Assembly: GCA_031279205.1 (NCBI GenBank)
Contig: JAITIX010000060.1
Span: 1 to 39,215, forward strand
DNA: 39,215 nt
Source: Treponema sp.
Lineage (GTDB): Bacteria; Spirochaetota; Spirochaetia; Treponematales; Breznakiellaceae
Reading direction: 5' to 3'
Shown here: piece after piece, positions 7,840-16,627 of the stretch
How the letters are laid out: the number at the start of each line of letters is the position of its first letter
How positions within the stretch are numbered: position 1 is the first letter of the stretch
Translations under genes and position numbers: made by a program
Notes under the pieces: model-generated
What the model was told of the DNA's origin: nothing
Databases searched by the model: none
What the model saw: the letters and a program-made list of their open reading frames with translations, nothing else

Positions 7840-9354
7840 ATGACGAAAGCAAAAGTATTGTTTGATAAAAATTATATTGTTGGCCATGTTGACCGGCGGC
7901 TTATGGGGTCATTTGTGGAGCATTTGCGAAACTGCCTTTATGAGGGCATTTATGATCCTACTCATCCTGAAGCTGATGCACAGGGCTTTAGAAATGATGT
8001 AAAGGCCTTGATAAAAGAACTGGGGATCACCGCAATTAGGTACCCCGGCGGTAATTTTGTGTCTGGCTATAACTGGAAGGATGGTATCGGCCCCAAAGAA
8101 CAGCGTCCCCGGCGGCGGGAGCTGGCATGGTACACCATTGAAACCAATCAAGTGGGAGTCAATGAATTTGCCACTTACCTTAAAGAATTGGATATAGAAC
8201 TGATCGAATCGGTGAATTTGGGTACCGGTACGCCTATGGAAGCGGGAGAATTAGTTGATTATTGTAATGGGGAAGGTGGAAGTTATTGGAGTGATTTACG
8301 CAAGCAACATGGAATAAAGGAACCCCATGGTATAGAGTACTGGTGCCTTGGAAATGAGATGGATGGTGAATGGCAGATCAATATGCTTACCGCGCAAGAA
8401 TACGCTATGAAGGCAAAGGAGACTGCCAAGATTATGAAGTGGATGGATCCCAAAATAAAGCTGATCGCTTGCGGGACCTGTACAAATGAAGTGGGGCACA
8501 AGACCTTTGGTGAATGGGATAGGATTGTTCTGGAAGAATGCTACGACTACATAGATTATCTGTCGCTCCATCGTTATTTTAATTACCGCCAGAATATACA
8601 TCTGGCTTATCCTATGCACGATGATATGAGTGATATTCCCTTTATCTTTAGGGACTTACAGAATTATCTTGATACCATCATTTCCGCCTGCGATTTTGTT
8701 AAAGGGAAAAACCGCAAGAAGAAGTCGATCCATATTTCGTTTGACGAGTGGGGGGTAATTACTCCCAATGAAGCGGTGTCCGGAACCTCCAATTTCGCAC
8801 AGTTTGAGTTTTTGGATGCAATAATCTATGGCGGTCTTCTTTGTACTTTCATTAACAATGCGGACCGGGTGAAGATAGCATGTCAATCCCTGTTGGTTAA
8901 TGTGGGCGGCATGATTTCCGCCCTGCCCGGCAAGAAAGCCTTAAGACAGGCGGTATTTTATCCCTTTAGAGATGTGTCTCGCTTTGCCAGGGGAGTTGCT
9001 CTGCGGCCTGTGGCGAAACTGCCCAAGATAAAGACTAACCACCATGATATGCAAGAATCCCTGATTATGGCTGCTACCCATGACGAGGAAAAAGGAAATT
9101 TGCACGTTTTTGTGATGAACTGTGATTTACAGGAAGACTGCGAACTGACCCTGTCATTTGGTTCCTTCGGCAAAATGGAAGGAGCGGGCTGGTCAATTCT
9201 GTACCGTGATGATATTCATCTTGTAAACAGCTTTGATAATGAGGCGGCGGTAATATCTGAAACCGCTGATTTATGGAATCCCGAACATGGCAGTATTGTA
9301 GTGAATATAAAAAAACATTCATGGAATGTTTTAAGCTTCAACGTTCAGTCTTGA
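7840..9354 (+). CDS. abfA: GH51 alpha-L-arabinofuranosidase
   Basis: 504-residue cytoplasmic enzyme that removes terminal alpha-L-arabinofuranosyl units from imported arabino-oligosaccharides. It has the N-terminal [14 protein letters not shown] signature, acid/base Glu173 in CLGNEMDG and nucleophile Glu303 in SFDEWGV, and the C-terminal beta-sandwich ending NVLSFNV. Length is normal for bacterial GH51 and there is no signal peptide. It starts 21 bp after the permease with a GAGGAG site, so it belongs to the operon. The next gene is a broken relative of it. Confidence 0.95.
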   Translation: MTKAKVLFDKNYIVGHVDRRLMGSFVEHLRNCLYEGIYDPTHPEADAQGFRNDVKALIKELGITAIRYPGGNFVSGYNWKDGIGPKEQRPRRRELAWYTIETNQVGVNEFATYLKELDIELIESVNLGTGTPMEAGELVDYCNGEGGSYWSDLRKQHGIKEPHGIEYWCLGNEMDGEWQINMLTAQEYAMKAKETAKIMKWMDPKIKLIACGTCTNEVGHKTFGEWDRIVLEECYDYIDYLSLHRYFNYRQNIHLAYPMHDDMSDIPFIFRDLQNYLDTIISACDFVKGKNRKKKSIHISFDEWGVITPNEAVSGTSNFAQFEFLDAIIYGGLLCTFINNADRVKIACQSLLVNVGGMISALPGKKALRQAVFYPFRDVSRFARGVALRPVAKLPKIKTNHHDMQESLIMAATHDEEKGNLHVFVMNCDLQEDCELTLSFGSFGKMEGAGWSILYRDDIHLVNSFDNEAAVISETADLWNPEHGSIVVNIKKHSWNVLSFNVQS

Positions 9355-10741
<1,387 letters not shown>

Positions 10742-10893
10742 GCGGATAAGACATTCAAAACCTTTGTTTCCAGTAAAACGCGGGGTCGCAGTGTTCGCCT
10801 GTGTCCCCCCGCTTGGGCAGCGATTTTACATTTCGCGGTAAAAGATTCCTTTGCCAGAGTCATTTGTTTTTTGCATACAACAAAATGCTAGTG

Positions 10894-11149
10894 TCATGCG
10901 TCGTGAGAATAAGAATGATCTGACAGACGTCGAGCTTCTTCAATTCTTTGATGATAAAAAGCGTCGAATTCATCAATGATGACAAATGACGGCGGATTTG
11001 TCCCATAGCGACTCCGTTCCCAGCGGTTATATGAAACTATCCTTATTCCCATCGACATATACGGTTTCATATATGACTGTATCTTTATCTATCTTTCCAT
11101 ATTGATATTCAGGGATGAAATTCTGTAATTTAGATGGTTTTTCTGACAT
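10894..11149 (-). pseudogene. Possible AAA-ATPase relic behind the RNA ligase
   Basis: The 430-bp gap after the GH51 relic holds no intact gene. On the minus strand, 22 bp after the RNA ligase stop, an ATG at 11149 opens 40 codons (MSEKPSKLQNFIPEY...) to a stop at 11027. In a neighbouring frame the text continues as RYGTNPPSFVIIDEFDAFYH, a hydrophobic strand with a Walker-B-like IDEFDA, to a stop at 10894. This looks like a frameshifted and internally deleted AAA ATPase of the kind with IDEFDAFYH, but no Walker A is visible. The assignment is tentative. Confidence 0.4.
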
Positions 11150-11171
11150 AAAAAGCGCTTCTTGACGGTTT

Positions 11172-12260
11172 TCAGCTCAGGATATAATCGCTGTTTATAA
11201 TCTTAAACGACCAGCAGCCGTGCATATTTTCTTCCGGCGCTGTCAAATATTGCCCGTCGCCAATAGCGCGGATAACCACTCCTTCCCGCGCGTGGCCATT
11301 CGGATAGGTTCCTCTGGAATACTCGTACAATTCATCGATGGTTTTCCAGTGGAAACGAGTTTTCTCGATGAACGGCACGGTTGGAATAGCCGCGTTTTGA
11401 GAAAACTGCTCTACCGCCTGCCATGAGCGATAGCGTTGTTCGGCGATATCAAAGAGATTAAAAATAAACAGTTCGTTATCAGCAAGCCCCATTTTGTTAC
11501 CTTGAATATCGGGGCCGGCCTGCTCGCACTGCATCACACAATTAACGAGGCCGTACGCCTCCATCTTACGCGGAATATCATACTTGCACGCCATCGCGTG
11601 AAATATACTCATGGGGCGGAAACGAAGCGTGTTATCTGGCGTAAGTTCCTCTTTTGCCTTAGTCAGTTCCTCATCATAAAGCAAGGAGTTTCGGGACGCG
11701 ATTTGAAACCTGCCGTTGTACAGGGAGAAGTTCGCGTTTTGTCCATCCACTTTTACCGTGCAATAAACCGGCAGTCCCTGCCATTGTTCATCGAACAAAA
11801 AGGGCAAGACCTCGGCACGGGTTTCATCGGTTTTAGGAATAAACGGTGGACGCGCTTTTGTGGATATAGCAACCTCGTCTTCATCCACCTTGCGTACATG
11901 AAGCAGCTCAGTTAAATCATCGCCTTCCTGATAATTCTCCCACGCCTCCGCCGGAATAAGGTCATGGATACTCTCTCTGGTAAGCAATAAACCGTAACTC
12001 ACCAGATTGAACATCTTCATGCACCCGATTTTGAAGCCCTGCCAGCGCGCGCTCCAGCATCGTTTGCGCAAGAACTCGAAAGAGGGGATTTCTGGCAATA
12101 TACTGTCATATTCGACGTATATAACCTTGTCGCCGGCTTGCAGTCTTTTTTCCCCGATAACACGCCATGCCACATTTCTGAACGAGATATAAGCGATCCG
12201 GTCTTTCCCCGGAATCGGTTCAACCGACTTGATAATCTGTACACTTGCCAGACGTCTCAT
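11172..12260 (-). CDS. RNA ligase, Rnl5/DRB0094 family
   Basis: 362-residue ATP-dependent RNA ligase that should seal 3'-OH/5'-PO4 nicks. The N-terminal ~150 residues match the extra OB-like domain of the Deinococcus DraRnl type (MRRLASVQIIKSVEPIPGKDRI). The nucleotidyltransferase core starts at motif I with the predicted adenylated Lys170 in CTVKVDGQNANF. Motif IV is REGVVIRA and motif V is WSFKIINSDY at the C-terminus. Length is close to the family's usual size. The start at 12260 has a strong TAGGAGG site. It stands alone on the minus strand, with only a degenerate ATPase-like piece behind it. Its cellular substrate is unknown. Confidence 0.88.
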   Translation of the reverse strand: MRRLASVQIIKSVEPIPGKDRIAYISFRNVAWRVIGEKRLQAGDKVIYVEYDSILPEIPSFEFLRKRCWSARWQGFKIGCMKMFNLVSYGLLLTRESIHDLIPAEAWENYQEGDDLTELLHVRKVDEDEVAISTKARPPFIPKTDETRAEVLPFLFDEQWQGLPVYCTVKVDGQNANFSLYNGRFQIASRNSLLYDEELTKAKEELTPDNTLRFRPMSIFHAMACKYDIPRKMEAYGLVNCVMQCEQAGPDIQGNKMGLADNELFIFNLFDIAEQRYRSWQAVEQFSQNAAIPTVPFIEKTRFHWKTIDELYEYSRGTYPNGHAREGVVIRAIGDGQYLTAPEENMHGCWSFKIINSDYILS

Positions 12261-12286
12261 ATAAAACCTCCTAATTAATTGAATCT

Positions 12287-12315
12287 GTATTAGCTCTGTT
12301 TCGCTTTAAAGTCAA
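12287..12315 (-). promoter_or_regulatory. Putative promoter of the RNA ligase gene
   Basis: On the minus strand TTGACT, 17 nt, TAATAC, located 27 bp ahead of the ATG and its TAGGAGG site. The -35 is good and the -10 is only fair. Confidence 0.45.
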
Positions 12316-12353
12316 GGGCTTCTAGTCGCGTGTAAAATTACTAATCACCGCTA

Positions 12354-12632
12354 TCATTTCCCCCGTTTCCCTTGCATAACAAAATCCTCCATGACGCTTA
12401 TCACATAGGAAATAGTATCGGAAGATTCGGATATCTGTTTCATCGAGTTATCAAGAACGGTCATCGTCAGCTTGTCTGATTCTGTGAGTGTAGCAAGTCC
12501 ATTGGTAAAGGAAACCACATTTTCAATGCTTTCTGTAATCAGAACCGTTTTTGAAGACAGTTAAGTGTAAGCCACCTCAGTGCAGGAGATATGTTCGGTC
12601 TGGGCAACCAGATTACCTGTGATATCGTGGAG
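12354..12632 (-). pseudogene. Methyl-accepting chemotaxis protein relic
   Basis: On the minus strand a frame reads DITGNLVAQTEHIS, then an in-frame TAA at 12561-12563, then LSSKTVLITESIENVV and LTESDKLTMTVLDNS, MKQISESSDTISYVISVMEDF and a stop at 12354. This is the long coiled-coil arm of treponemal MCPs, cut off just where the conserved hairpin tip (IASQTNLLAMNAAIEAA) should begin. Further upstream (to about 12870) a different frame shows a hydrophobic stretch QSLAFIIIGAALLCLGLFLW that may be the former membrane segment. Dead gene; the rest of the 12261-12895 gap shows nothing else. Confidence 0.65.
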
Positions 12633-12895
12633 CGGATGCGCTCGCCAGCGGGGAGCGAGGCGGAACAGACCGGACACACTTGGGGAATGCCGGAACGCGC
12701 GGGCTGGCCCTATTGGAGGCGAAGCGTGGGAAACAGCTTGTTTCATAGTTGTGTTTGGAACAGCGCCACAGGAAAAGTCCCAGGCAGAGTAAAGCGGCGC
12801 CGATAATGATGAAGGCCAATGACTGTATCACGATTTCCCCCTGCCTCACGAAGTGTACGGGTTTCAATCTATGCGCCACTGACGTACAATACGGC

Positions 12896-13588
12896 ATGGC
12901 GATTTTATACATTATCGGTACGCCTATCGGGAATCTGGGCGACCTTTCTTTTCGGGCGGTGGACATACTCAAGTCAAGCGATCTTATCGCGTGTGAGGAT
13001 ACCCGCATAACCCTGAAGTTGTTGAACCATTTCGGCATCAGCGCGCCCCTCATCTCATGCCGAGCTGGAAACGAGGATCGGGCGGCGAATAAGGTACTCG
13101 CGCTTCTGGGCGAGGGCAAGACCGTGGCCTACGCCAGCGACGCGGGTACGCCGGCTTTGAGCGACCCTGGTGCAATACTGGCGAGAATAGTGGCGGAGGC
13201 GGGGCATGATGTTATCCCTATTCCAGGCGCTTCGGCGTTTGCGTCTCTGGTGAGCGTGGCCGGGGGCATGGATAAGAGCGTGGTCTTTGAGGGCTTTCTG
13301 TCGCCTAAACCAGGGCGGCGCAAGTCGCGGCTCAAGGAACTACTGGCGCTAGACTGCGCTTTTGTGGTGTATGAATCGCCATTCAGGATTATGAAACTGA
13401 TGGAAGACCTTAGCGGGCTGGACCGGGAACGCTATGTATGTGTGGGAAGGGAGATGACTAAGTGCCATGAGGAGTACCTACGCGGGTCAGTGGCGGAGGT
13501 CTTCGCGGTTTTGGCCACAAGGAATGAGCGCCTAGGCGAATTTTCCGTGTATGTCTCTAGTAATAAACACAACAAGAAAGTAAACTAA
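12896..13588 (+). CDS. rsmI: 16S rRNA 2'-O-methyltransferase RsmI
   Basis: 230-residue SAM-dependent enzyme that methylates the 2'-O of C1402 in 16S rRNA. I chose ATG 12896 (MAILYIIGTPIGNLGD), the universal N-terminus of the family, over the longer ORF start at 12749 that overlaps the MCP relic. Signatures: TPIGNLGD, ACEDTR, VAYASDAGTPALSDPG, PGASA and the VGREMTKCHEE motif near the C-terminus. It is slightly shorter than many homologues at the C-terminal end. flgM follows by 51 bp on the same strand. Confidence 0.93.
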   Translation: MAILYIIGTPIGNLGDLSFRAVDILKSSDLIACEDTRITLKLLNHFGISAPLISCRAGNEDRAANKVLALLGEGKTVAYASDAGTPALSDPGAILARIVAEAGHDVIPIPGASAFASLVSVAGGMDKSVVFEGFLSPKPGRRKSRLKELLALDCAFVVYESPFRIMKLMEDLSGLDRERYVCVGREMTKCHEEYLRGSVAEVFAVLATRNERLGEFSVYVSSNKHNKKVN

Positions 13589-13639
13589 GAGTTGCTCTAT
13601 GCCGATACTCATTTTAGCAACTTAAAAAAGGATAATGTT

Positions 13640-13924
13640 ATGACGATCAATGGTATAAGTAATATCGATTCCATTTCGCCCAATAAGAATGTGAATAACG
13701 CTAGTAAGATCGGCGGGTTCTCTTGCGCCGACTCTATATCGCTCTCTGCGGACGCGGTGGAAAAGGCTGAACTGTACCACGTGGCTGAAATCGTGGCGGC
13801 AACGCCAGATGTTCGCGCGGATCGGGTCGTGGAGTTGAAAGCAAAGATCAATGATCCTTCGTATATCAATGATACGATTCTTAACGCCACTGCGGATAAG
13901 CTTATGGAAGCCTTCGGTTGGTAA
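13640..13924 (+). CDS. flgM: Anti-sigma-28 factor FlgM
   Basis: 94-residue negative regulator that binds the flagellar sigma factor until the hook is complete. Start at ATG 13640, preceded by AAAGGAT; the ORF-track start at 13592 is not needed. The N-terminus is low-complexity and polar (MTINGISNIDSISPNKN), followed by DSISLSADAVEKAE and the sigma-binding C-terminal region VRADRVVELKAKINDPSYIND...KLMEAFGW, the typical spirochaete form. It ends in a clear terminator. There are no other flagellar genes nearby. Confidence 0.85.
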   Translation: MTINGISNIDSISPNKNVNNASKIGGFSCADSISLSADAVEKAELYHVAEIVAATPDVRADRVVELKAKINDPSYINDTILNATADKLMEAFGW

Positions 13925-13941
13925 GCCGGCAAGGATTGGCG

Positions 13942-13982
13942 AAAGTGGAACCAGTGCTTAACGTGGTGGTTCCACTTTTTTT
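13942..13982 (+). terminator. Intrinsic terminator after flgM
   Basis: aaagtggaacca pairs with tggttccacttt across a 13-nt loop, followed by a run of T. It lies 17 bp after the flgM stop. Confidence 0.85.
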
Positions 13983-14026
13983 GACCCGTGCATTTTGAAA
14001 AGTGATTATTTTCCGATAATAACAAT

Positions 14027-15175
14027 ATGACCGATCTTTCATTTAGGATATATCCTGAATTCACTGTTGGCTTGAATATCCTTAACCGCGCCGGAACCAT
14101 TTGTAAAACCCATGGTACAAGGGCGCTTATCGCCACTGAACAGGACGCTGACAAGCACGCGGTTGAACGGCTGATTACGATTCTGCTGGACGCGGGGGTG
14201 GAGGCAATTCTCTTTGATGCTATAACCCCTTACACCACGGCGGATACAGCAAACGTGATGGCCGAGCTTGCCTGCGGGTCCCGTGCTTCAATGATCATTG
14301 GGTTCGGAGGACTTAAAACACAGGCCATTGCTCGTCTCACCGCTATCATTGCCCGCTCCGGTTTGGAAATCTTCGAGCTGCTGGACGGCAAAGACCCGGA
14401 AAGCGCCTATGTCTCTGGTAATAAAGAAGATTTTCTCCCATACATAGCAATCTTAGGTGAGACTGACCCGTTTGTGTTTGCGCAACACTTTATCGCCATT
14501 GATCCGCGAGACCGTTCGGTTAAACTCATCAAAACACCCAAAGGTTTGTGCGCCGCTCTCTTGCTTGACTGCGAGTGCATGAAAAACGCGGCAAACAAAC
14601 CAGTTTCCACGTTTGACGCCATGAGTATCGCGCTTGAGGCTTATTGCTCCCGAAGCGCGAACTTCTTCTCTGATGCCCTGATTGAGCGGGCGCTCAGTCA
14701 TTACTCCCGCCTAATCGTTGCTTCTGACGCCGAGACAAGCGTCGAAGACTTCATCAGCGCGTTCCTCTTTACGAGCATGGGCGCAACCTTGAGTAAACCG
14801 GGCATTGGGACCAGCTTGGCTTATGCAATATACGGTCGGTTTACGGTGGAAAAGACACAGTGCGCTGCGATATTGCTTCCCCATATCCTTGAAAAGCTCA
14901 TCAGCGTGCGCCCTGAAAAAATGGCCAAAGTCGCAACCCTGCTGGGCGCGGCGACAGACGGGCTTTCCGTGGCTGAGACCGCAAACGCGGCGCTTACGAT
15001 TATACGCACCCGTCTTGCGGAACACGGTCTGCCCTCCCATTTACAGAACCTCGATCTGGTACTGGATCGACTGATTCCAATCGCCGAAGCAGCGCGTAGT
15101 CTGGAATTCATCGCCTACTCACCGTGGACCGTTACTTCAGAAGAAGCCTTTGAACTGGTAAAACAGGCTTTTTAG
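14027..15175 (+). CDS. Fe-ADH-fold protein lacking the metal histidines
   Basis: 382 residues with the overall pattern of iron-containing alcohol dehydrogenases (dehydroquinate-synthase-like fold): an N-terminal nucleotide-binding half with YTTADTANVMAELACGSRASMIIGFGG, and a helical C-terminal half. The usual GGGS loop is GFGG, without the serine. In the metal site the Asp of the DALxHAxEA helix remains (FDAMSIALEAYCS), but the three histidines appear replaced, including those expected near GIGTSLAYAIYG and CAAILLPHIL. Catalysis as an iron-dependent dehydrogenase is therefore unlikely. Nearly leaderless: no ribosome site is seen before ATG 14027. The DUF1015 gene follows by only 7 bp, so the two probably act together. 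Confidence 0.7.
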   Translation: MTDLSFRIYPEFTVGLNILNRAGTICKTHGTRALIATEQDADKHAVERLITILLDAGVEAILFDAITPYTTADTANVMAELACGSRASMIIGFGGLKTQAIARLTAIIARSGLEIFELLDGKDPESAYVSGNKEDFLPYIAILGETDPFVFAQHFIAIDPRDRSVKLIKTPKGLCAALLLDCECMKNAANKPVSTFDAMSIALEAYCSRSANFFSDALIERALSHYSRLIVASDAETSVEDFISAFLFTSMGATLSKPGIGTSLAYAIYGRFTVEKTQCAAILLPHILEKLISVRPEKMAKVATLLGAATDGLSVAETANAALTIIRTRLAEHGLPSHLQNLDLVLDRLIPIAEAARSLEFIAYSPWTVTSEEAFELVKQAF

Positions 15176-15182
15176 AAACAAA

Positions 15183-16514
15183 GTGGATATGGATATACAT
15201 CAGCGGCTTGCCATTTCAGGCATTGCTATTCCCCAACTCCTGCTTCCCAAAGCAAGTGTTGATTTACAAAAGTGGGCGACCATTGCCTGCGATCAGTTTA
15301 CGCAGGATTACGCTTATTGGGAGGCGGTTAAAAAGCTGGCCGGCGCGTCTCCCTCCACCCTGAACCTGATTCTACCGGAAATCTTTCTTGCGAAACCGCA
15401 AGGCGCGGAAACTACAGCACGAATTGCGGCAATCCATGACACAATGGCCGCATACCTCGCTCAAGGCCTGCTTGTTCCCTGTGAACGCGGCGCTGTCTAT
15501 ATTGAACGAAAAACCCCCTTTCACGAGCGGCGGCGCGGGATTGTACTGTGCGTTGACCTAGAACACTATGACTGGAAACCAGAAGCGCGCCCCCTGATTC
15601 GGAGTACTGAGGGAACCGTGGAAGAGCGGCTTCCACCCCGAATGGCGGTTCGCCGGAACGCAGCGCTTGAAACGTCCCACATTCTGCTCCTTATTGATGA
15701 CGAAGATGACGCCTTACTGCCCACACTAGGCGAGCGCGCAAAACAGGCGGAACCACTCTACACAACCGGGCTTTCAATGGACAGCGGCACGGTTTCGGGC
15801 TGGCTTTTGAAGCAAGAGGCTGACTGGGCATATCTCGCAAAAGCGCTTGAGGGACTTGCGGCGCGCTACGGCGGCGCGTCTGACGCGCCATTTCTCTTTG
15901 CCGTGGGCGACGGCAACCATTCGCTTGCTAGCGCAAAGGCGATCTGGCTGGAATACAAGGCGGCGCATAGCGGCGAAGAAGGCCTGGCAAAGCACCCCGC
16001 CCGTTACGCGCTGGTTGAAATCGAAAACCTCTATGACGCGGGCATTGCCTTTGAACCGATTCACCGCGTGATCTTTGGCGCATCGCTTGCCAGCGTCAGA
16101 GCAACCCTTGCCGCGCTGCCCGCCTTTTCAAGTCGCACTGTGGCAAGCCGCGAAGAACTGGCCCACATGGTGGAAACTGCAGCCGGTGAGCGAAACCGGC
16201 TTGGACTAGTTTCTGGTGGCTCGTATCTGTTGGTGGAATCTGAGCATCAGGGCATCGCCACCAACACGCTCCAGCCTCTGCTCGATGCCTTCATCACCAG
16301 CAATCCAGCGTATTCAATTGATTACATACACGGTGAAAACAGCCTGTTTCAGACCGCGCAGGGAGGCGCAGTGGGACTGCTCCTTCCCCCTATCGATAAG
16401 CATGACCTTTTCAAAACCGTGGCAAGACGCGGACCCCTTCCCCAAAAAAGTTTTTCAATAGGAGAAGCAAAAGAAAAACGTTTTTATCTAGAATGTCGTA
16501 AGTTGTTCCGATAA
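15183..16514 (+). CDS. DUF1015 (SerK-like) family protein
   Basis: 443 residues covering the whole DUF1015 family, to which the archaeal free-serine kinase SerK belongs. Visible features: the N-terminal WATIACDQFTQDYAYWEAV block, a central VGDGNHSLASAKAIWLEYK motif with the conserved His, and DYIHGENSLF near the C-terminus. Cytosolic, no signal. The start is uncertain between GTG 15183 and ATG 15189, neither with a good ribosome site, which fits translational coupling to the gene 7 bp upstream. The function in bacteria is open; a kinase role would be inference from SerK only. Confidence 0.75.
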   Translation: MDMDIHQRLAISGIAIPQLLLPKASVDLQKWATIACDQFTQDYAYWEAVKKLAGASPSTLNLILPEIFLAKPQGAETTARIAAIHDTMAAYLAQGLLVPCERGAVYIERKTPFHERRRGIVLCVDLEHYDWKPEARPLIRSTEGTVEERLPPRMAVRRNAALETSHILLLIDDEDDALLPTLGERAKQAEPLYTTGLSMDSGTVSGWLLKQEADWAYLAKALEGLAARYGGASDAPFLFAVGDGNHSLASAKAIWLEYKAAHSGEEGLAKHPARYALVEIENLYDAGIAFEPIHRVIFGASLASVRATLAALPAFSSRTVASREELAHMVETAAGERNRLGLVSGGSYLLVESEHQGIATNTLQPLLDAFITSNPAYSIDYIHGENSLFQTAQGGAVGLLLPPIDKHDLFKTVARRGPLPQKSFSIGEAKEKRFYLECRKLFR

Positions 16515-16531
16515 GATTATTGTAGGCTCCT

Positions 16532-16618
16532 TAATCACGGGCGCCACAGATAAATTAAGATAATAAGTAAACTGTAGCCGATAGGTCTCTCCGTTTAGTT
16601 GCGTGGCGCCCGTGATTA
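16532..16618. terminator. Long inverted repeat between convergent genes
   Basis: taatcacgggcgccac (16532-16547) and gtggcgcccgtgatta (16603-16618) are perfect inverted copies, extendable outward to 20 bp with one mismatch, around a 55-nt loop. It lies between the convergent DUF1015 and GH30 genes, 10 bp from the GH30 stop. It may serve as a two-way terminator, but the loop is unusually long. Confidence 0.6.
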
Positions 16619-16627
16619 GGGAACTTT

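Noticed and set aside
10780-10812. gcgggg/ccccgc hairpin after the GH51 relic as a terminator
   Set aside because: Only 6 bp of stem with a 21-nt loop and no U-run; too weak to call.
13995-14022. TTGAAA...TAATAA promoter before the Fe-ADH-fold gene
   Set aside because: The -10 would lie almost at the start codon and the spacer is 16 nt; possible but not strong enough to list.
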